From Marsupella aquatica (taxonomy: Eukaryota; Marchantiophyta), in contig OZ316894.1 in NCBI GenBank assembly GCA_973895155.1, forward strand, positions 22,444,001 to 22,508,000: a stretch of DNA of 64,000 bases. Reading direction: 5' to 3'. The notes under the pieces are model-generated. The model was not told where the DNA came from, did no database searches, and was given only the letters and a program-made list of their open reading frames with translations. The position numbers were made by a program, and so were the translations under genes. Positions 1 to 12,131 of the stretch are shown piece after piece. Numbering within the stretch: the first letter of the stretch is position 1; each line of letters starts with the position of its first letter.

Positions 1-1262
1 GAGGGTGGACAAAAATCAAGGATGGGGCAAACTAAGATGAACCTAAATATAGAAATTATTTTTAAGGCCTATGGTGTACAGTGAAGCCTTTAGAACCAGA
101 TTTAACCTGACGGCCTGGTTTGGACTTGTCGGACAAATAGGAGGATTTGGGACGACAAATGACATATGTCGTCCCGGTCAATCCCGGCTGGGTGACAGGG
201 TCGGGCCGGGAGGATGTGAAGCCAGGCCGGGAGAAGGGTCGGGGGGTTGGCCGGGTTGGGCTGGGGGATTGGCCGGCAGGGGGGTGTTGGGCCAGCCGGT
301 CGGGAGTTGGGCGGGGAGGGCCGGTCGGGGGGGGGAAGAGCCGGGCCGGGAAAGGGCCGGGAAGGGAAGGGAAGGGCTGGGCTGGTCCAGGAAGGGAAAG
401 GGCTGGGGGCGGGCCAGGCCGGGAATAGGCAATATTGGACAAATAGGTCGGGCCGTGAGGATGTGAAGCCGGGCCGGGAGGGTCGGGGGTTGGCCGGGTT
501 GGGCCAGGGGCCAGGGGGGTGGGGGGGTCGGGCTGGCCGGGAGTCGGGTGGGGAGGGCCGGTCGGGGAGGGGAGAGCCGGGCCGGGAATAGGCAGCCAGA
601 CAAGGCCGGGCCGGGCCGGGAGGGTTAGGAGGAGTCCGGGACCGGGCCAGGAGGGGTTGGGAGAGTTTGGGACCAGGCCGGGGATGGGTCGGGAATTTTT
701 TATCGCGGCCGGGGAATATTAGGGAATATTGGACAAATAGGCCATTTTTGGACGGACAAGTTGTCATTTGTCGTGTTGGACAAAGACACATCTTGTCCAA
801 CAGTGAAAACCCGGCCTGACGGGCAACTTGATGCCTTGCTGGGCACATAAAATCATGAAATTACGGGCCAAAAACAGACAATTTGACACAAAGCCACATT
901 CCGACCCTAAACCCCATCCATTCCCTAGCTTTCCCCCGGACTCCCTGGACTCCCCCAATCTAACAAGCTGGTGCCTCGGTTTGGGGTCACGGCCGGGCAG
1001 GGTTGGGGTTAGGGCTGGGGCCGGCCGGTGGGTGGAGGACCGGGCAACTGGGTGACAGGATGACGGTTTGATGGGGTTGAGACCCCCAATTTGCCCATCA
1101 AGGCCAAACCGGGCTTTAGAGGGTAACTCCCAATACTAACAAAACTGATAATGAGTCTGAATAAGGACAAAACTTATTAAATGAGAATGGACAAAAGTGA
1201 CATTGACTTTAAATAAGGAGGGTGGAAAATACCAAGGATTGGGCAAAGATGAATGGAAATAA
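1..1262. repeat. AT-rich dispersed repeat split by a ~1 kb GC-rich insert
   Basis: The flanks resemble other repeats in the window: GTGAAGCCTTTAGA near 81-94 and GGGTAACTCC near 1121-1130 are contiguous in the copy at 47052-47075 but lie about 1 kb apart here. The sequence between (about 95-1113) is largely G-rich with many short GGCCGGG blocks at 170-700, and is bounded by the direct repeat CTTTAGA (88-94 and 1114-1120). Bases 1-60 and about 1203-1262 also resemble each other (GAGGGTGGA, then AAGGAT, GGGCAAA). The long open frames in the GC-rich part, on both strands, are proline/glycine/arginine low complexity and are not genes. The element class is unknown. Confidence 0.55.
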
Positions 1263-2237
1263 TTGAGAAACTCTTTTGTGCAAGATTTGTTTTTCTTCAT
1301 ATCTATTTGTGTTTGAGTAACCTGTAATTGGACTACCGGTAGTGATTCCTCAGGCAAAAGACCCATCAAGGGGGCAAACCCAAAAGGCCAGAAATCCAGA
1401 AAGAAGTGGGCAGCAACCCAGTTCAAGAACAACTGTGGACACAAAAACAAGCAAAGGAGTCCTACTAGAGGCCCTAAAACCAGCCACCTCACCTCTATAT
1501 AGAATAGTGAAAGTCTGTGCCTGCTGAAGCACAATTGACACCGCTCTTCTTAAAAACGTCATGATGACACACAGGGGGTAAGGTCTCTACTCAAGTATGT
1601 AAGAAACGGTCAAAAGATGGGTGAAGTGCCCCGAAGACCTCCACTGCAAACGGGTAGACAAGATCCTCAAGTTACCGCACAACATAAGCCTCCTGGTTAA
1701 GTCAAGCAGCTTGTGAACTCCAATTTATCTACAATAATTATCCTGTCAAAAGGCCTGCAAACTTCAATATCTAAGCAAGAATGTGATCTTCGAAAAGTTT
1801 TGTGTCCTTGCCCTTTTGCACCATGCAGGATTGACGTACAGCAGTGTACATATATGTTACTAGATGAGCTTACTGTATTTCCTTTACAAAGGGTTACTAT
1901 TTCAATCCTCAAATTTCACTTCCAATTTGCTGTGTCTGGGTATATTCGATCATATGCCCTTAGAGCTGGAAGTCTGATTTGGAGCCGGTCTTCAATGGTG
2001 TCCCCAAAGATCCTAAATGTTTTTCTGTGTGCTAAACGTTAATTCTCAACCAGAAACCCGGACCCACTTTCCAAGCAAAGATAGATGACTGTGTTTGTTG
2101 TCAAAGGTTCTCGAATTGTCGACAGAATTGAGCTTCTATTACGTCCACAGTGCTGCTAACCCGGGCATGAATGAATGAATTGTTCTTGTTCAAGGCTCAA
2201 ATTTCCAAACGCGTGACAAATCAAAGAGGATTCGAGA
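1263..2237. other. Intergenic spacer, no gene recognised
   Basis: Only short open frames occur here on either strand and none resembles a known family. No repeat structure stands out. Confidence 0.5.
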
Positions 2238-2573
2238 ATGATTGCAATGGCTGTGGCCACACAGCTTTCTAGTGCACAAACCCATCTCAGTGCTGCAACC
2301 TCCTCTTCTGTCCATACGCACAGCCTCTGCGAGAAGAGGAGCTGCCGTCTGACTGTCGCAAGCTTTGCTGACGTCCATCTTCTCCTTGCGTGGTACACCG
2401 ATGGAAATGTTTGCCAAATTGCTATCATCTTAGCAGCACAAGTGGCCGAATGATTCGGATCTAGGTCAGCTTCAGTGGTGGAGGAGGTTGCAGAGAGCAG
2501 GGATGAAACGGCTCTGGCGGAGGCATTGCTCGGAATTGCGAGCCGTGGAAGGGCATATCGCCTGAACAATTAG
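2238..2573 (+). CDS. Tentative small protein with transit-peptide-like N-terminus, unassigned
   Basis: An open frame starting ATG at 2238 gives a Ser/Thr/Ala-rich, acid-poor N-terminus (MAVATQLSSAQTHLSAATSS after a first MIA), which looks like an organelle transit peptide. A possible 72-nt GT-AG intron (2393-2464) would join it in frame to 2465-2573, which encodes an acidic helix-like stretch (VVEEVAESRDETALAEALLG) ending RAYRLNN and a TAG stop. The result would be an 87-aa protein. I do not recognise the family. The intron is chosen only because it removes a stop at 2451 and preserves frame. The opposite strand is also open here, so this could be chance or a decayed gene. Confidence 0.22.
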
Positions 2574-2971
2574 AGGTATCATCAGAGTAGTGGAATCCCT
2601 GTCCATTATGTCGCTTTGGACTATGAGTCTGCCAAAAGGGTTTTGAAGCTGAACTTTGGGTCAGAATCTGAGGAACAGAGTTTTCACCATTTTTCATGCA
2701 CTTCAGAGTACAATAATCGAGATCATGAAGAAAACACAGACCCAATATACAAAGAAAGCGAGCGGGAAATGTACACTTTGAGGATGTATGCTTGATGGCA
2801 GCATCTGGGCAAACTAAAAAGCCTTGTCAACCCATCAAAAAAACGAGAAACCCCAAGAAAGTAAAGAGGAGATATAATTATGAAGAATTTGTAATGTGCT
2901 GTGAACAGATTTGTGGAGGCGAAGTAATTAAGAATTGCAACCTTTGCCGCTGTGACACTGCTCTCAAGTAA
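2574..2971 (+). other. Coding-like patch after the TAG, including a 58-aa Cys-rich ORF
   Basis: The same frame continues past TAG 2571-2573 for 73 codons to a TGA at 2793-2795 (GIPVHYVALDYESAKRVLKL is typical of its composition). A second frame starts ATG at 2795, overlapping that TGA, and runs to a TAA at 2969-2971. It encodes 58 residues with a basic middle and a C-terminal cysteine cluster (CCEQICGGEVIKNCNLCRCD). No family is recognised. It may be a frameshifted gene remnant or a 3' UTR with chance frames. Confidence 0.18.
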
Positions 2972-5083
2972 AGCCTTGGCTAACCAGCTATGACGTGCGA
3001 GTTCTCTGTGGATGGTCCTTTCTCAGTTTTGGTATGCGAAGCAAAATCGTTGCTTGTTTGTCATTGCAGATACCTATGTACTAAAAGATCCTAAAGTTTC
3101 TGTCCAGGACAACGGGGTAAGTTTTAGCGATACGTAGAGATTAATAGAGTACTGATTGCATGGCAGGAAGAAGTCTGAGCGAGCGTAGAGAACGAAAAAC
3201 GTATCTACCGCGGTGAGTATATGTTTGTTCGAGGTAGGAAATTCGATGGAAAACACTCTAATTTCTTGAGAGTGCTCAAAGAATGAAAGACAGCTTATAA
3301 CAAACTTCAGAGCCTGATGTAGATGTAGTGCGAGTAATCTACCTTCCGCACATGAAATTGAGTGTCCTTGGTAATGGATATGTAACTGTCTGCTACTGTC
3401 TGTAGGGCACTCGCTTCCCGCTGTTAAGAAGTCAGCTGAACCGGTGACAACTGTACCATAGAAGTATTTCCAGCTATCTTACTTTCGAACTGCATTCATT
3501 TCCTGTCAGCTACCGAGCTGAAATGTCATGTTTTAAGACCAAATGTTAAGATGTCAAATTCGACCACCTTGAGTTTCTCTTTCGTTTGGAGGTTCTGCCA
3601 GTAGTATAAAAGTCATTTCTACTCTCAGCAATATACGTAATTGCAAATGAGCCTCGCACTGGAAGATGGGACTATTCCCTCGTTTACAAGCTCACAAGTA
3701 GGCACTCTCCGTGCGGCTCAGCGGTAATTCCCCCTGTTGTGAAAACTCTCAGGAATTATAAGATCGCATGGAAGACAGTGTGACTAGTGAGCTAAGCAAG
3801 CCATACCAAAGAAATTGCCAATGTGTTGCTATTGGGAACTCACTTTCATAGGGACAACGTAATTGCAGAGAGTATCGATAATGAGGAAATCAGAGTCCAA
3901 GCCATCAACTGATATAATTAGCAACAAGTAGTAGATTGTGTACACCATCAATCCTAGAGAAATCAGTAATGCCACTAGACAGCGGAAGCTACACCATCAA
4001 TTCCGAAGAGTTCGGTTAGAAATGAGTGAAGCCACTAGAAATTGGAAGCTACACACCATCAATCCCAGAGAGATCGGTTATGCCATAGGTCATATGAAGG
4101 TTCGCGCGGAAGAAATTCAGTCTGCTAGGATTTCAATAACAAGGTTACAGCTGCCAGGATAATTGCACCAACGATTTTATAATATAACACCTTTCAGATA
4201 TAATTATCTGCAACAATTGGCCCATGATGTTTACCACCCCAGCCCGAAGGTCTACCAGACTGGAGGAAAAAAATGAGTACAAATTCTAGATTTCTCGATT
4301 CTCAGTAGGTTCTACATGTCCTACATCAGAAGTCTCCAAGAGAACTACTACAAGAACAGATTATGCGACAGATCACGCGACTGGAGTTATCATAATATAA
4401 TCCGTCCAGGTACTAGTAACCAGAGTAAATGGTTGTGAGCTGCACTAGTTGTCCTCGTCATCATGGCTACTAACTAATGGTATATGCATCAATGGTCCTA
4501 ACAAATATTTTCTACCAATGCTTGGAACCCTTCTGAATCTTAGGTTGGTCAGGGACCTGCTACCTAGAATTTATCTACAATCATGAAAATCGTCCAGGAT
4601 TGCATTTACAAACGCCGCCCGTATGTACAAAAAGTGTGAATCAATCTCAAGTTTGTACAGAAAGTGTTGTCATGCACCGCTTTCTCCTCTTTTCCTAATC
4701 CACTGGCCGGCATCGTCACGCGCACGTATGTACAGAAAGTGCGATTCATGCACCTCTTCCACTCCTCTTCCCCTGTTCCACTGGTGGGCATCTTCAGGAA
4801 AGAAGACACATTCCATTTTGCTGCTTTTTGACAATTGGCACATTGAAAAGACCGGACAGATACCTTTCCTCTGACGAAGCGGAATCGTTCACAAAAAGCC
4901 TAACCAGATAAGAAAAAACCCATTTCTTGTCAACCCCATCTAGGCTGGCGGCAAAGGAAGGTGTTACCCCCGCTGACGAGGTCACGTTTCCCATCGAATC
5001 GCTGCCGCCCATAATTGGACAGAGGATGTTAAACAATAGTGGCATCTTGTATAATGCTCGGTGACAAGTGGCATGTGTCGGTA
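2972..5083. other. Spacer with two small degenerate tandem repeats
   Basis: No gene is recognised. At about 3938-4090 a unit containing ACACCATCAAT, AGAG and ATCGGTTA/ATCAGTAA recurs three times with a spacing of about 65 bases. At about 4620-4800 a unit with GTATGTACA, GAAAGTG, CACC and CACTGG recurs two to three times. The proteins predicted across these repeats are by-products of the repetition. Confidence 0.4.
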
Positions 5084-8000
5084 CTACACAGTGATCATAT
5101 GTACATCGGTCATTTGGTACACATCCAAGTTCTTGACATGGACGGGAGTACTTCCGTTGTTGAAGAGGAAGAGATGTGAATTTTCGTCGAGAGCTTTCGT
5201 CGGGTAGACTCTGGATGTCACTGCCTGCCTGCCGCCTTGCACAAAAGTCTCCACGATGGAGTGATCCACCTGCATTTGGAAAAAAGGCCCATCAATGAGT
5301 GATCAATTTAGCATAGCTTAGAAAGAAAGTAACTCAGTCACTGTTATGTGTGAAAATGAAGCGATGGTACAGAGGATTCGCAATTTCCAAAATATGAGAT
5401 ATCATTAAGACAACGCAGTAGTAAAACGTTACATACCAGAACGCGCATGGTCAGTTCGTTTTCAATTGGCAAAACTGTGACGTAGCTGCCGTAAACAGTT
5501 TTGTCGAGATCCATCGCCAGAGACGATCTGCTCTGGTCACTGCACACACGGGTCGACCACTGTCCGTCCTCCTGGGAAGCGATGTAGAAGAAAACTGCGG
5601 TCTGCTCAGTTTGCGCATCGTCGGTATGGACGAGAAGTCCGAACGGGCCAAATATTCCCTTATGTGCTGACCCTCCTTGACTGCAATCGAACCCCTCAGG
5701 ATTCACATTTCCAATGGTAGAAAGGTCTGGCTTTTCGAAAGTGATTTCCACATCCAACTGCATAACATGAGCGCAGAATTAGATGAGCTCTTACAAGTTT
5801 TGTCTGGGATTAACTCATCACATTATGATAAACATCTCCGAAATAGAAAGTCGCTAAAGTTTGTACCATAACCTACATGCAAACTACCATTTTCTAAACG
5901 TTGTTCACAGAGAACGAAATTTGCTTGCACACACACCTGAGATCCATCACCTCCTGCGATCTTAAGAATATCTCCATCATTCAAGGTGATGTCTTGGTAA
6001 CTAGTCTTGGCACTGCGCAAGCTATTAACCTCCTCCACTGGCCATGTCAGCAAATTTTTCTGGGTCATATCGTCCAACCAAATCGTCCTTGGAATTGCCT
6101 GTTCCATCCGCTCAACGTTAGCACACAACATTAACAAAGGCTAGCTTGGAACCATTATCTAGCCTTGCCGACTGCAGAAAACAAGCTCCACGGCTTCAAG
6201 GATTTGTCTAAATATGTAAGCAGCTTTTGAAGAACAAATGATTGGGCAAACATTCAGCTTTGCTCAAGACCTGAGAGAGAAGAATGTACTGTACCTGAAC
6301 AGAAGCCCATCCCTTGACGATGTCGTCTTGTTGAGTATCAGACTCGTTGACCCAACTCCACAATATGCGTCTGCCGGTGCTGGCGTCGTAGAAACTCTTG
6401 GAGGCATAGAATTTTCCGTAATCGTATCGGTAGCCCTTGCCGAGGTCCAGAGCAGGGTCATCAACAGTAAACTCGTGGGTCACCGTGGAGTAAGTGCCGA
6501 TCGTGTAATAATCTTGAGCAAGAGTATCCAAACTGGCCTTCAAGACGTACTTGTACGAGTCCAAGTAGTTTTCAGCTCCCAGTTTTGCGTGACCGAGTTT
6601 CTGAACTGCTTCTTTAGGTTTGTAGTTGACTGGGAAGAGGTCCACACACTCCCACATCCCTGAGCCGGTAACCTGGTGCAAATAGTTGGGAGCCAAATCC
6701 CACTTGGAGAAATCGCTACTGGTGTACAGAAGGGACATTCCATCCTTAGTTCCATCTGCATTATCCAACTTCGTTCCAATAATCAGCCTCCACAAACCAT
6801 CATCCTCCAGCCAGGCAGTCGTGGGGTCTCTGAAATCATCCTTCTTGTAGCCCACAGGAGGCTCCATGACTGGATTGTTCTCTGCCTTCCTCCATTTTCG
6901 AAGCAATGGGTCTGAGGGATCGACTGGGTAGGCCAAAGCTTGGGACTGGATAATCACGCCGTTCTCAGTTCGTCCACCAGTGTAGATGATCACCGGAGTT
7001 CCATCTTTCAGGATTGTTGCAGAGCCAGACCACACACCATCTATATCGTACCACTGGTCGGGATACAACGCCACCTCCAGGTACATCCAATGAATCAAAT
7101 CTGTCGATACCGCATGGCCCCAGGAGATGTTGCCCCAGACGGCAGCGTTGGGGTTGTACTGGTAGAAGAAATGGTAGTAGCCTCCATAGTACATGGGAGC
7201 TGCATAGTCCGAGAAATCAAGATTAGTAGTTTGTCCCTTTTAAGCAATCAAAGATACCCATTCCGTAAGCTTCTCACATTGCAGTACTACGACACAACAA
7301 GTTTTCTCCAGTTCTCTGGTGGCTACAAGACTTTTGTAAGAGAACAATGAGACGCGTAATGGGAACTGTTGAGTAGCTCTACACTCCATTGAACAGGGTG
7401 GTCGGTAACATTCCATGCATGCTAGACCATACTCGATTTGGCAAAATTCCAAAACAGAGCGAATTAACGAATCGTGGAAAGACTGTGGGACCAATCACCG
7501 CACCGGGACCACAACTGATAAGAAAGCCCATCGGGATTCACGATCAACAATTCAAAAAACCTTTGATCGCAGAGCGAAACTGTGGAGAATGAGGATGATT
7601 TAGAAATTTGGCAGTTAGACAGTTTGCCAAGCTAAGATTGGATCAAAAGGTCAATATGTTAGCGGTGTACAAGGAGGCATGGGGTAAGATAGAGAGGTGA
7701 AAACGGGGTCTGACTTGACATCATAGAAACTCGGAGTGACTGACTCTGTTTCGCATCCGGCAGGAGAAGATAATTGACCAGACAGAACGTCTCCATTCAA
7801 AGAACACAGACAGAATGTCTTGGATGCTCACCATTGGGATCTGTTGACAGAAGCAAAGAGCAACGCGAATCCGGCCATCCACATGACAGAAGCCAAACAA
7901 CAAGATAAACTTTGATCAGCCACATAATCTCTGCTGTCATCCATTCTATCAAAATCGCAACGTCATGACAGAGCGGTAACAAAAGTAAAAATTGCCAATT

Positions 8001-8514
8001 GCCAATCAGCCGCCAAGGAATTATAAGAACTGCGGATTATAATCATTTGCAGCGAATTACAGTCTGTTGCTGAATTTTGGGGACCCAGTCACATATGGAG
8101 TGTGGCCTTACCGTTCATCCAGTTCCTGTCGGGTTGGAAGTGGAAAGTCGTTTTGGAAGCTTTGTAGAAATGATCAAAGTCGCCTCCGTTCACAGCACCA
8201 TCCTCGACCCTCCATGCTGATTTCTCAACCTGAATCTGGGGGTCTCCTCCACCTGGAGACCCCTGCATGCTCGAATTGTATGACACCACTGCTCCACTCA
8301 CGAACAGGATGGTGGCAATGCAGCAGATCGATACCGCCAGAACGGCTGTCCAAGCGTTACTCTTCCGCTGCGAAGGCGCCCCATCCTCGTTGGAAACATC
8401 TGCGGGTATTGCAACGTAGTCCTCATTTACCCGTGAGATCCTCGCGCTCACTCCGCACTCGATGTCGTGCGATTGTTCGACTAACAACGGCGCTTCTATC
8501 TCAGAAGTCTTCAT
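5084..8514 (-). CDS. VIN: Vacuolar-type acid invertase (beta-fructofuranosidase, GH32)
   Basis: It hydrolyses sucrose to glucose and fructose. Six minus-strand exons (8112-8514, 7832-7840, 6295-7199, 5937-6098, 5437-5757, 5084-5269) join in frame to 661 aa, normal for vacuolar invertases. Residues 1-53 are cytosolic, about 54-79 form a membrane anchor (AWTAVLAVSICCIATILF), and the GH32 fold begins near FHFQPDRNWMNDPNA. The nucleophile motif NDPNA is completed only by a 9-nt mini-exon. RDP (FRDPTTAW) and the acid/base motif WECVD follow. Valine rather than proline in WECVD, plus the N-terminal anchor, indicate the vacuolar rather than the cell-wall class. The C-terminal beta-sandwich has DHSIVETF and SRVYPTKA. 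The start is the first ATG in frame; only minor out-of-frame ORFs lie upstream. Vacuolar targeting is inferred from family features. Confidence 0.95.
7832..7840 (-). other. VIN: 9-nt mini-exon of the invertase gene
   Basis: On the minus strand the sequence reads AACAG, then ATCCCAATG, then GTGAGC, a 9-base exon between consensus splice sites. Joined to exon 1 (ending AAC G) and exon 3 (starting CT CCC ATG) it completes N-D-P-N-A, including the catalytic aspartate. Plant invertase genes are known for this tripeptide mini-exon. Introns of 271 nt (upstream) and 632 nt (downstream) surround it. Confidence 0.93.
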
Positions 8515-10248
8515 TGTGTGTTATCTGAATTGACCAATGGTTGAAGAATGTGACAATTGAGCAAAACCACCTATCTTCTCGTCAAGCAGTCTCCGTTCCT
8601 CCGTCACGGATGCGTTCTGCCCGCTTAGATTGCGGAAAACACTGTAGTCTACCTCCCCCTCGTTGGTGTTGAACGACTCCTGTATCACCGCCAAATACTT
8701 GGGACCCACAATTACAATTGTCGAACAGAAGCAGATAGGACACTCCCGACGACCACTGTTCACGATGATTGATTATACTGGAATTCAACTGCCTTCAATC
8801 GATTGCTTCCTGGGATACCGATGATCATACTAACTCTCAAGTGAGACGGCTAAAAGGAAGGGCTGCCTTGCTTCGCTGCTACTGCTGGCCGTGCACGCTT
8901 CTCTCACTGAACAGCTCCCACACTTCGGTCGTGGGAACTATGCCGGACTGCTGGGACTTTATGCAGCAGGAAGGGAGATGGGTCCGTGAAGAAATTGAGG
9001 AAAGAAAATTAGCATTGTGAAGCACAGTCACCTATACCCGTCAGTTAATATAGATAGCAGTGGCAACGACCTATCACAATAGGATGGCAACCTCACCCTA
9101 CAGAGCCAATAGTTTCTCTGACTTGGACTACCTATCTATGCAGTCTGTCTGTCGTTGTGAGGAAGCAAACAAGCTCTGACTTGGACAACCTATCTATGCA
9201 GTCTGTCTGTCGTTGTGAGGAAGCAAACCAGCTCGAGAGATTCCATTAGCTGCTTCCGATCACTCCCTAATCGGGGGTCCCTGTTTTGCTCTCTGCAGCT
9301 GCAGACTGCCGCATCACCACCTCGCAACACGATTGCTGATTGGCAGCTAAATTAATTCCTGGAAATAATCTACAGGCTCTGGTGACTGGTGAGCTTACAT
9401 GTGGATTGCAAAAACACCCTCTCGTTTTTCAAAGATTCTTCATTCAAGCTTGGCGATAAAACAATGTGAGGAACAAGCTCGGTAGGTACATGCTCAAATT
9501 ATTATTGTACAGGATTGCCTTTCCTCGTGAGTTGCCTGGTGTGGCATTCGATGTCGGCACTCAATAGTCTCTCCCAAGACCGTCTCCAAGTCAAAGGGAT
9601 TCTCCCGAAATGGTCGGGACCCATAGGTTGGGACGAGCTCGCGGGGGAACCATCCTGCCTCCCACCCCCAACCCCAACCCCAACCCCCAAAAGGAAGGCC
9701 TGTGGGCTCGGTCAGGGGCCCCACTGGCACGGTGGTGTGCAGGTGTCCCCGTATCATTCGCAAGCCAATCGGTAGTGACATCTGGCCGTTTCTGCATTTG
9801 TCAGGGTTTGGGAGTGAAGTTACGTGGCCCCCTCTAGTATTACCGTGGTGACTATTAGATTCGCTGCAACAATAATAATAAATATTGAAAATTTTGGTCC
9901 GTGGGTTAAAGTTTTTCCGTGGGATAAAGTTTATTAGGTGGTCTTTCTGAAAACTTTTGCAATGCATGTCTTAAAAATAATCTACTGAAGGTAGTTTAGT
10001 ATAAAGTTTTATTTAAAAGAATGAAATCTAAAGCAGATAGGTAGTGTTTCTGACCTGCCAGGCTTGTCAACCAAAAACGTGTCTCTTCCTTGGTTCCTTG
10101 ACATTTACAGGAATTCTTTCACAATGGGATTTCAGTCGACTTTAGACTATTCATAAGAAAAAATGTAGTCATAATTGAACAATTAAATGTGCTTCAAGAG
10201 AACAGACACCACATGTAACAGACTTTGAACCCTTGCGGCTCTAAGAAC
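8515..10248. other. Invertase upstream region and spacer
   Basis: This is the invertase promoter side plus spacer. It contains a 58-bp near-perfect tandem duplication (9116-9173 and 9174-9231, beginning CTCTGACTTGGAC) and a short CCCCAA tract at about 9664-9690. No second gene is recognised. Confidence 0.45.
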
Positions 10249-10580
10249 TGTTAAGGATTGCTCTTAGTCTTGTGACTCATAGATTATGGCACTTAGGTTA
10301 ATCACAGTTAGGGTCTTAGCTAAAATTACATTAGTCATGTGTGACCTTGTATATACAAGGGCTAGTGTCAGCCGTTGGGGTATGTTGCTTACTCATTGTA
10401 ACGGAGCAACTTGAGGAAGAAGGAGAGCATGTGTGTTCATCTACTCTTGAAGTAAAGCTTGAGTGTTCGTGTGGACATAGCCTAAGAGAAGAGGTGAACC
10501 ACATAGAGATTGTGTCGACTATGTGTGCATAGAACGAGTAATGATTGGATTATCATGAAGGAAGACGTCATAATTCAACA
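10249..10580. repeat. Left 332-bp LTR-like direct repeat
   Basis: It begins TGTTAAGGATTGCTC and ends CATAATTCAACA. A TATA-like TTGTATATACAAGGG sits near 10348. It aligns along its length to 12392-12723 with scattered substitutions, so the pair is not recent. Confidence 0.75.
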
Positions 10581-11499
10581 AGAACTCTCTGCTTGAGACC
10601 AAGCAATGACTACTGCAATCTTCTCCATATCCACATCGAGGTCCACATACATTGATATGATGATTCATTGATTTGGTTTCCATGGAATTGAATTGGATTT
10701 CCAAGACTTGACTGATTGACCATATAATATAGCATGTTCATCCTGGAACATGCCCTCTTTTTTTGTCTTGTAGTGATATGTAATTCATTTGATTTATTTT
10801 GTGATAAAAACAGTAAGTGCATGTAAAGTATATGACAAGAAATTAAGAGTGAATAACATAGTACACATGTAGAGAAAAACATATTATGACCAAGAAAATA
10901 CAAAGGTACTAAAAAGTTGTGCACATACAATACATATTTTCATTTGCTTCTAAGTAGATAATGGCAATCAACTCAATTAAAACTATAAATTTTAAAGAAA
11001 ATCATGAGGGCAACTTAGTATACCATATGTGCACATTGTTCAAATTCATTTCTCTCACTCTCATGAGAAAAAGATAATTCACTAAAGAGTGATTGAAAAA
11101 GAAAAATTAAACATTTATGAGGGGAGCCAAATACATTCAAAATACTCTAAGTTCACTAAAATTAAAAGGGTTTCAAAAGTTAATTCAAAATCAAATTAAT
11201 ACAAATGATTCACCGTGCTAAGGCACGTTAAAATAAAAATACTGAACACAAAACCCAAATAAGACAAACTCTAAAGGGTGGATTCACCTGGGTGGAGGCC
11301 TCGATTCATTGCACTGTCAAAAACAACAAACTGAAAACAGATTGAGTTTACTAAATTCTACAACATTCTTCAGAAATGCCCAAGACTTAGTGAAATCAAG
11401 CTACAGGACTGCGAGGGTTAGCAATGGGAGTAGAAAAGCAAGAACCATGGGTGGTGTTTCCCCAACAGGATGTGGGTTACTAGTACCCTTCCTGTGACG

Positions 11500-12131
11500 C
11501 ATGATGTTACCAAGCTAAACAGACGATGGGGGCAGATTAGTACGAATGAGTGCTGGACTGGCAGATGGAAGAAGCTTTGGGGAGGATGGACTCTGCCAAA
11601 GGTTAGGTTCTTCATTTGGCGTTTGCTTAATCACGGTACACTAACAGCAAGGGAAGCCACTGGAAGGTGTTGGATGGGATTTGCTCTGGATGCAAACAAT
11701 GCTTTCAGCACACAGAGCTTCTCTTTTATAGCTGCAGCAGAGTCACTGCGAGATGGAATGAGATTAGACAACTGGTTTCTGGCAAGCATGCGCTCCAGGT
11801 TAATTTTACCTTGCTGTTTGATGCCATCAACAACGCCATTTTGAAACACAAAGGTAAGCTTGGACCACTGGTTATTCTGATGGAACTATGCAGCAGCATA
11901 TGGACCGAAAAGAACAAAGCGAATTACTCTCACTACCTGGGGAGACTACCAGGCTGGGTGGTGCTATGCAACACTGAATTTCCCTTGAACTCCATGATCA
12001 ACATGTGCAACTCAAAGAAGAAGAGTAAGCAGATCAGAGAGGCCATTAAACAAATTCAGGTTGTGTTAAAACCCTGGGCGCAGGTTGACAGCCCGATCTG
12101 TCTTGGAGCTGATGATGAGGAAGGACATTAG
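11500..12131 (+). pseudogene. Decayed LINE reverse-transcriptase zinc-binding (zf-RVT) fragment
   Basis: The first frame reads LPKVRFFIWRLLNHGTLTAR, the standard start of the zinc-binding region found after the reverse transcriptase of plant LINEs. Near 11660 the match switches to another frame (CSGCKQCFQHTELLFYSCSR), with the expected Cys-x2-Cys and histidine spacing, so there is a one-base frameshift. The second frame stays open to a TGA at 12129-12131. There is no start codon, polymerase core or endonuclease. It is a dead fragment lying between two LTR-like repeats. Confidence 0.65.

Noticed and set aside
62-848. Long open frames on both strands (up to 248 codons) in the GC-rich block
   Set aside because: They are proline-, glycine- and arginine-rich readings of G-rich repeats and are open in several frames at once. 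No domain or codon preference indicates selection for protein.
9664-9690. CCCCAA run as a telomere
   Set aside because: Only about four imperfect units inside unique sequence. The plant telomere repeat is CCCTAAA, so this is simple-sequence DNA.
10341-10532. ORFs within the LTR-like repeats (also 12544-12765)
   Set aside because: They are equivalent positions in two copies of a non-coding repeat and their reading frames are not preserved between the copies in a way that suggests selection.
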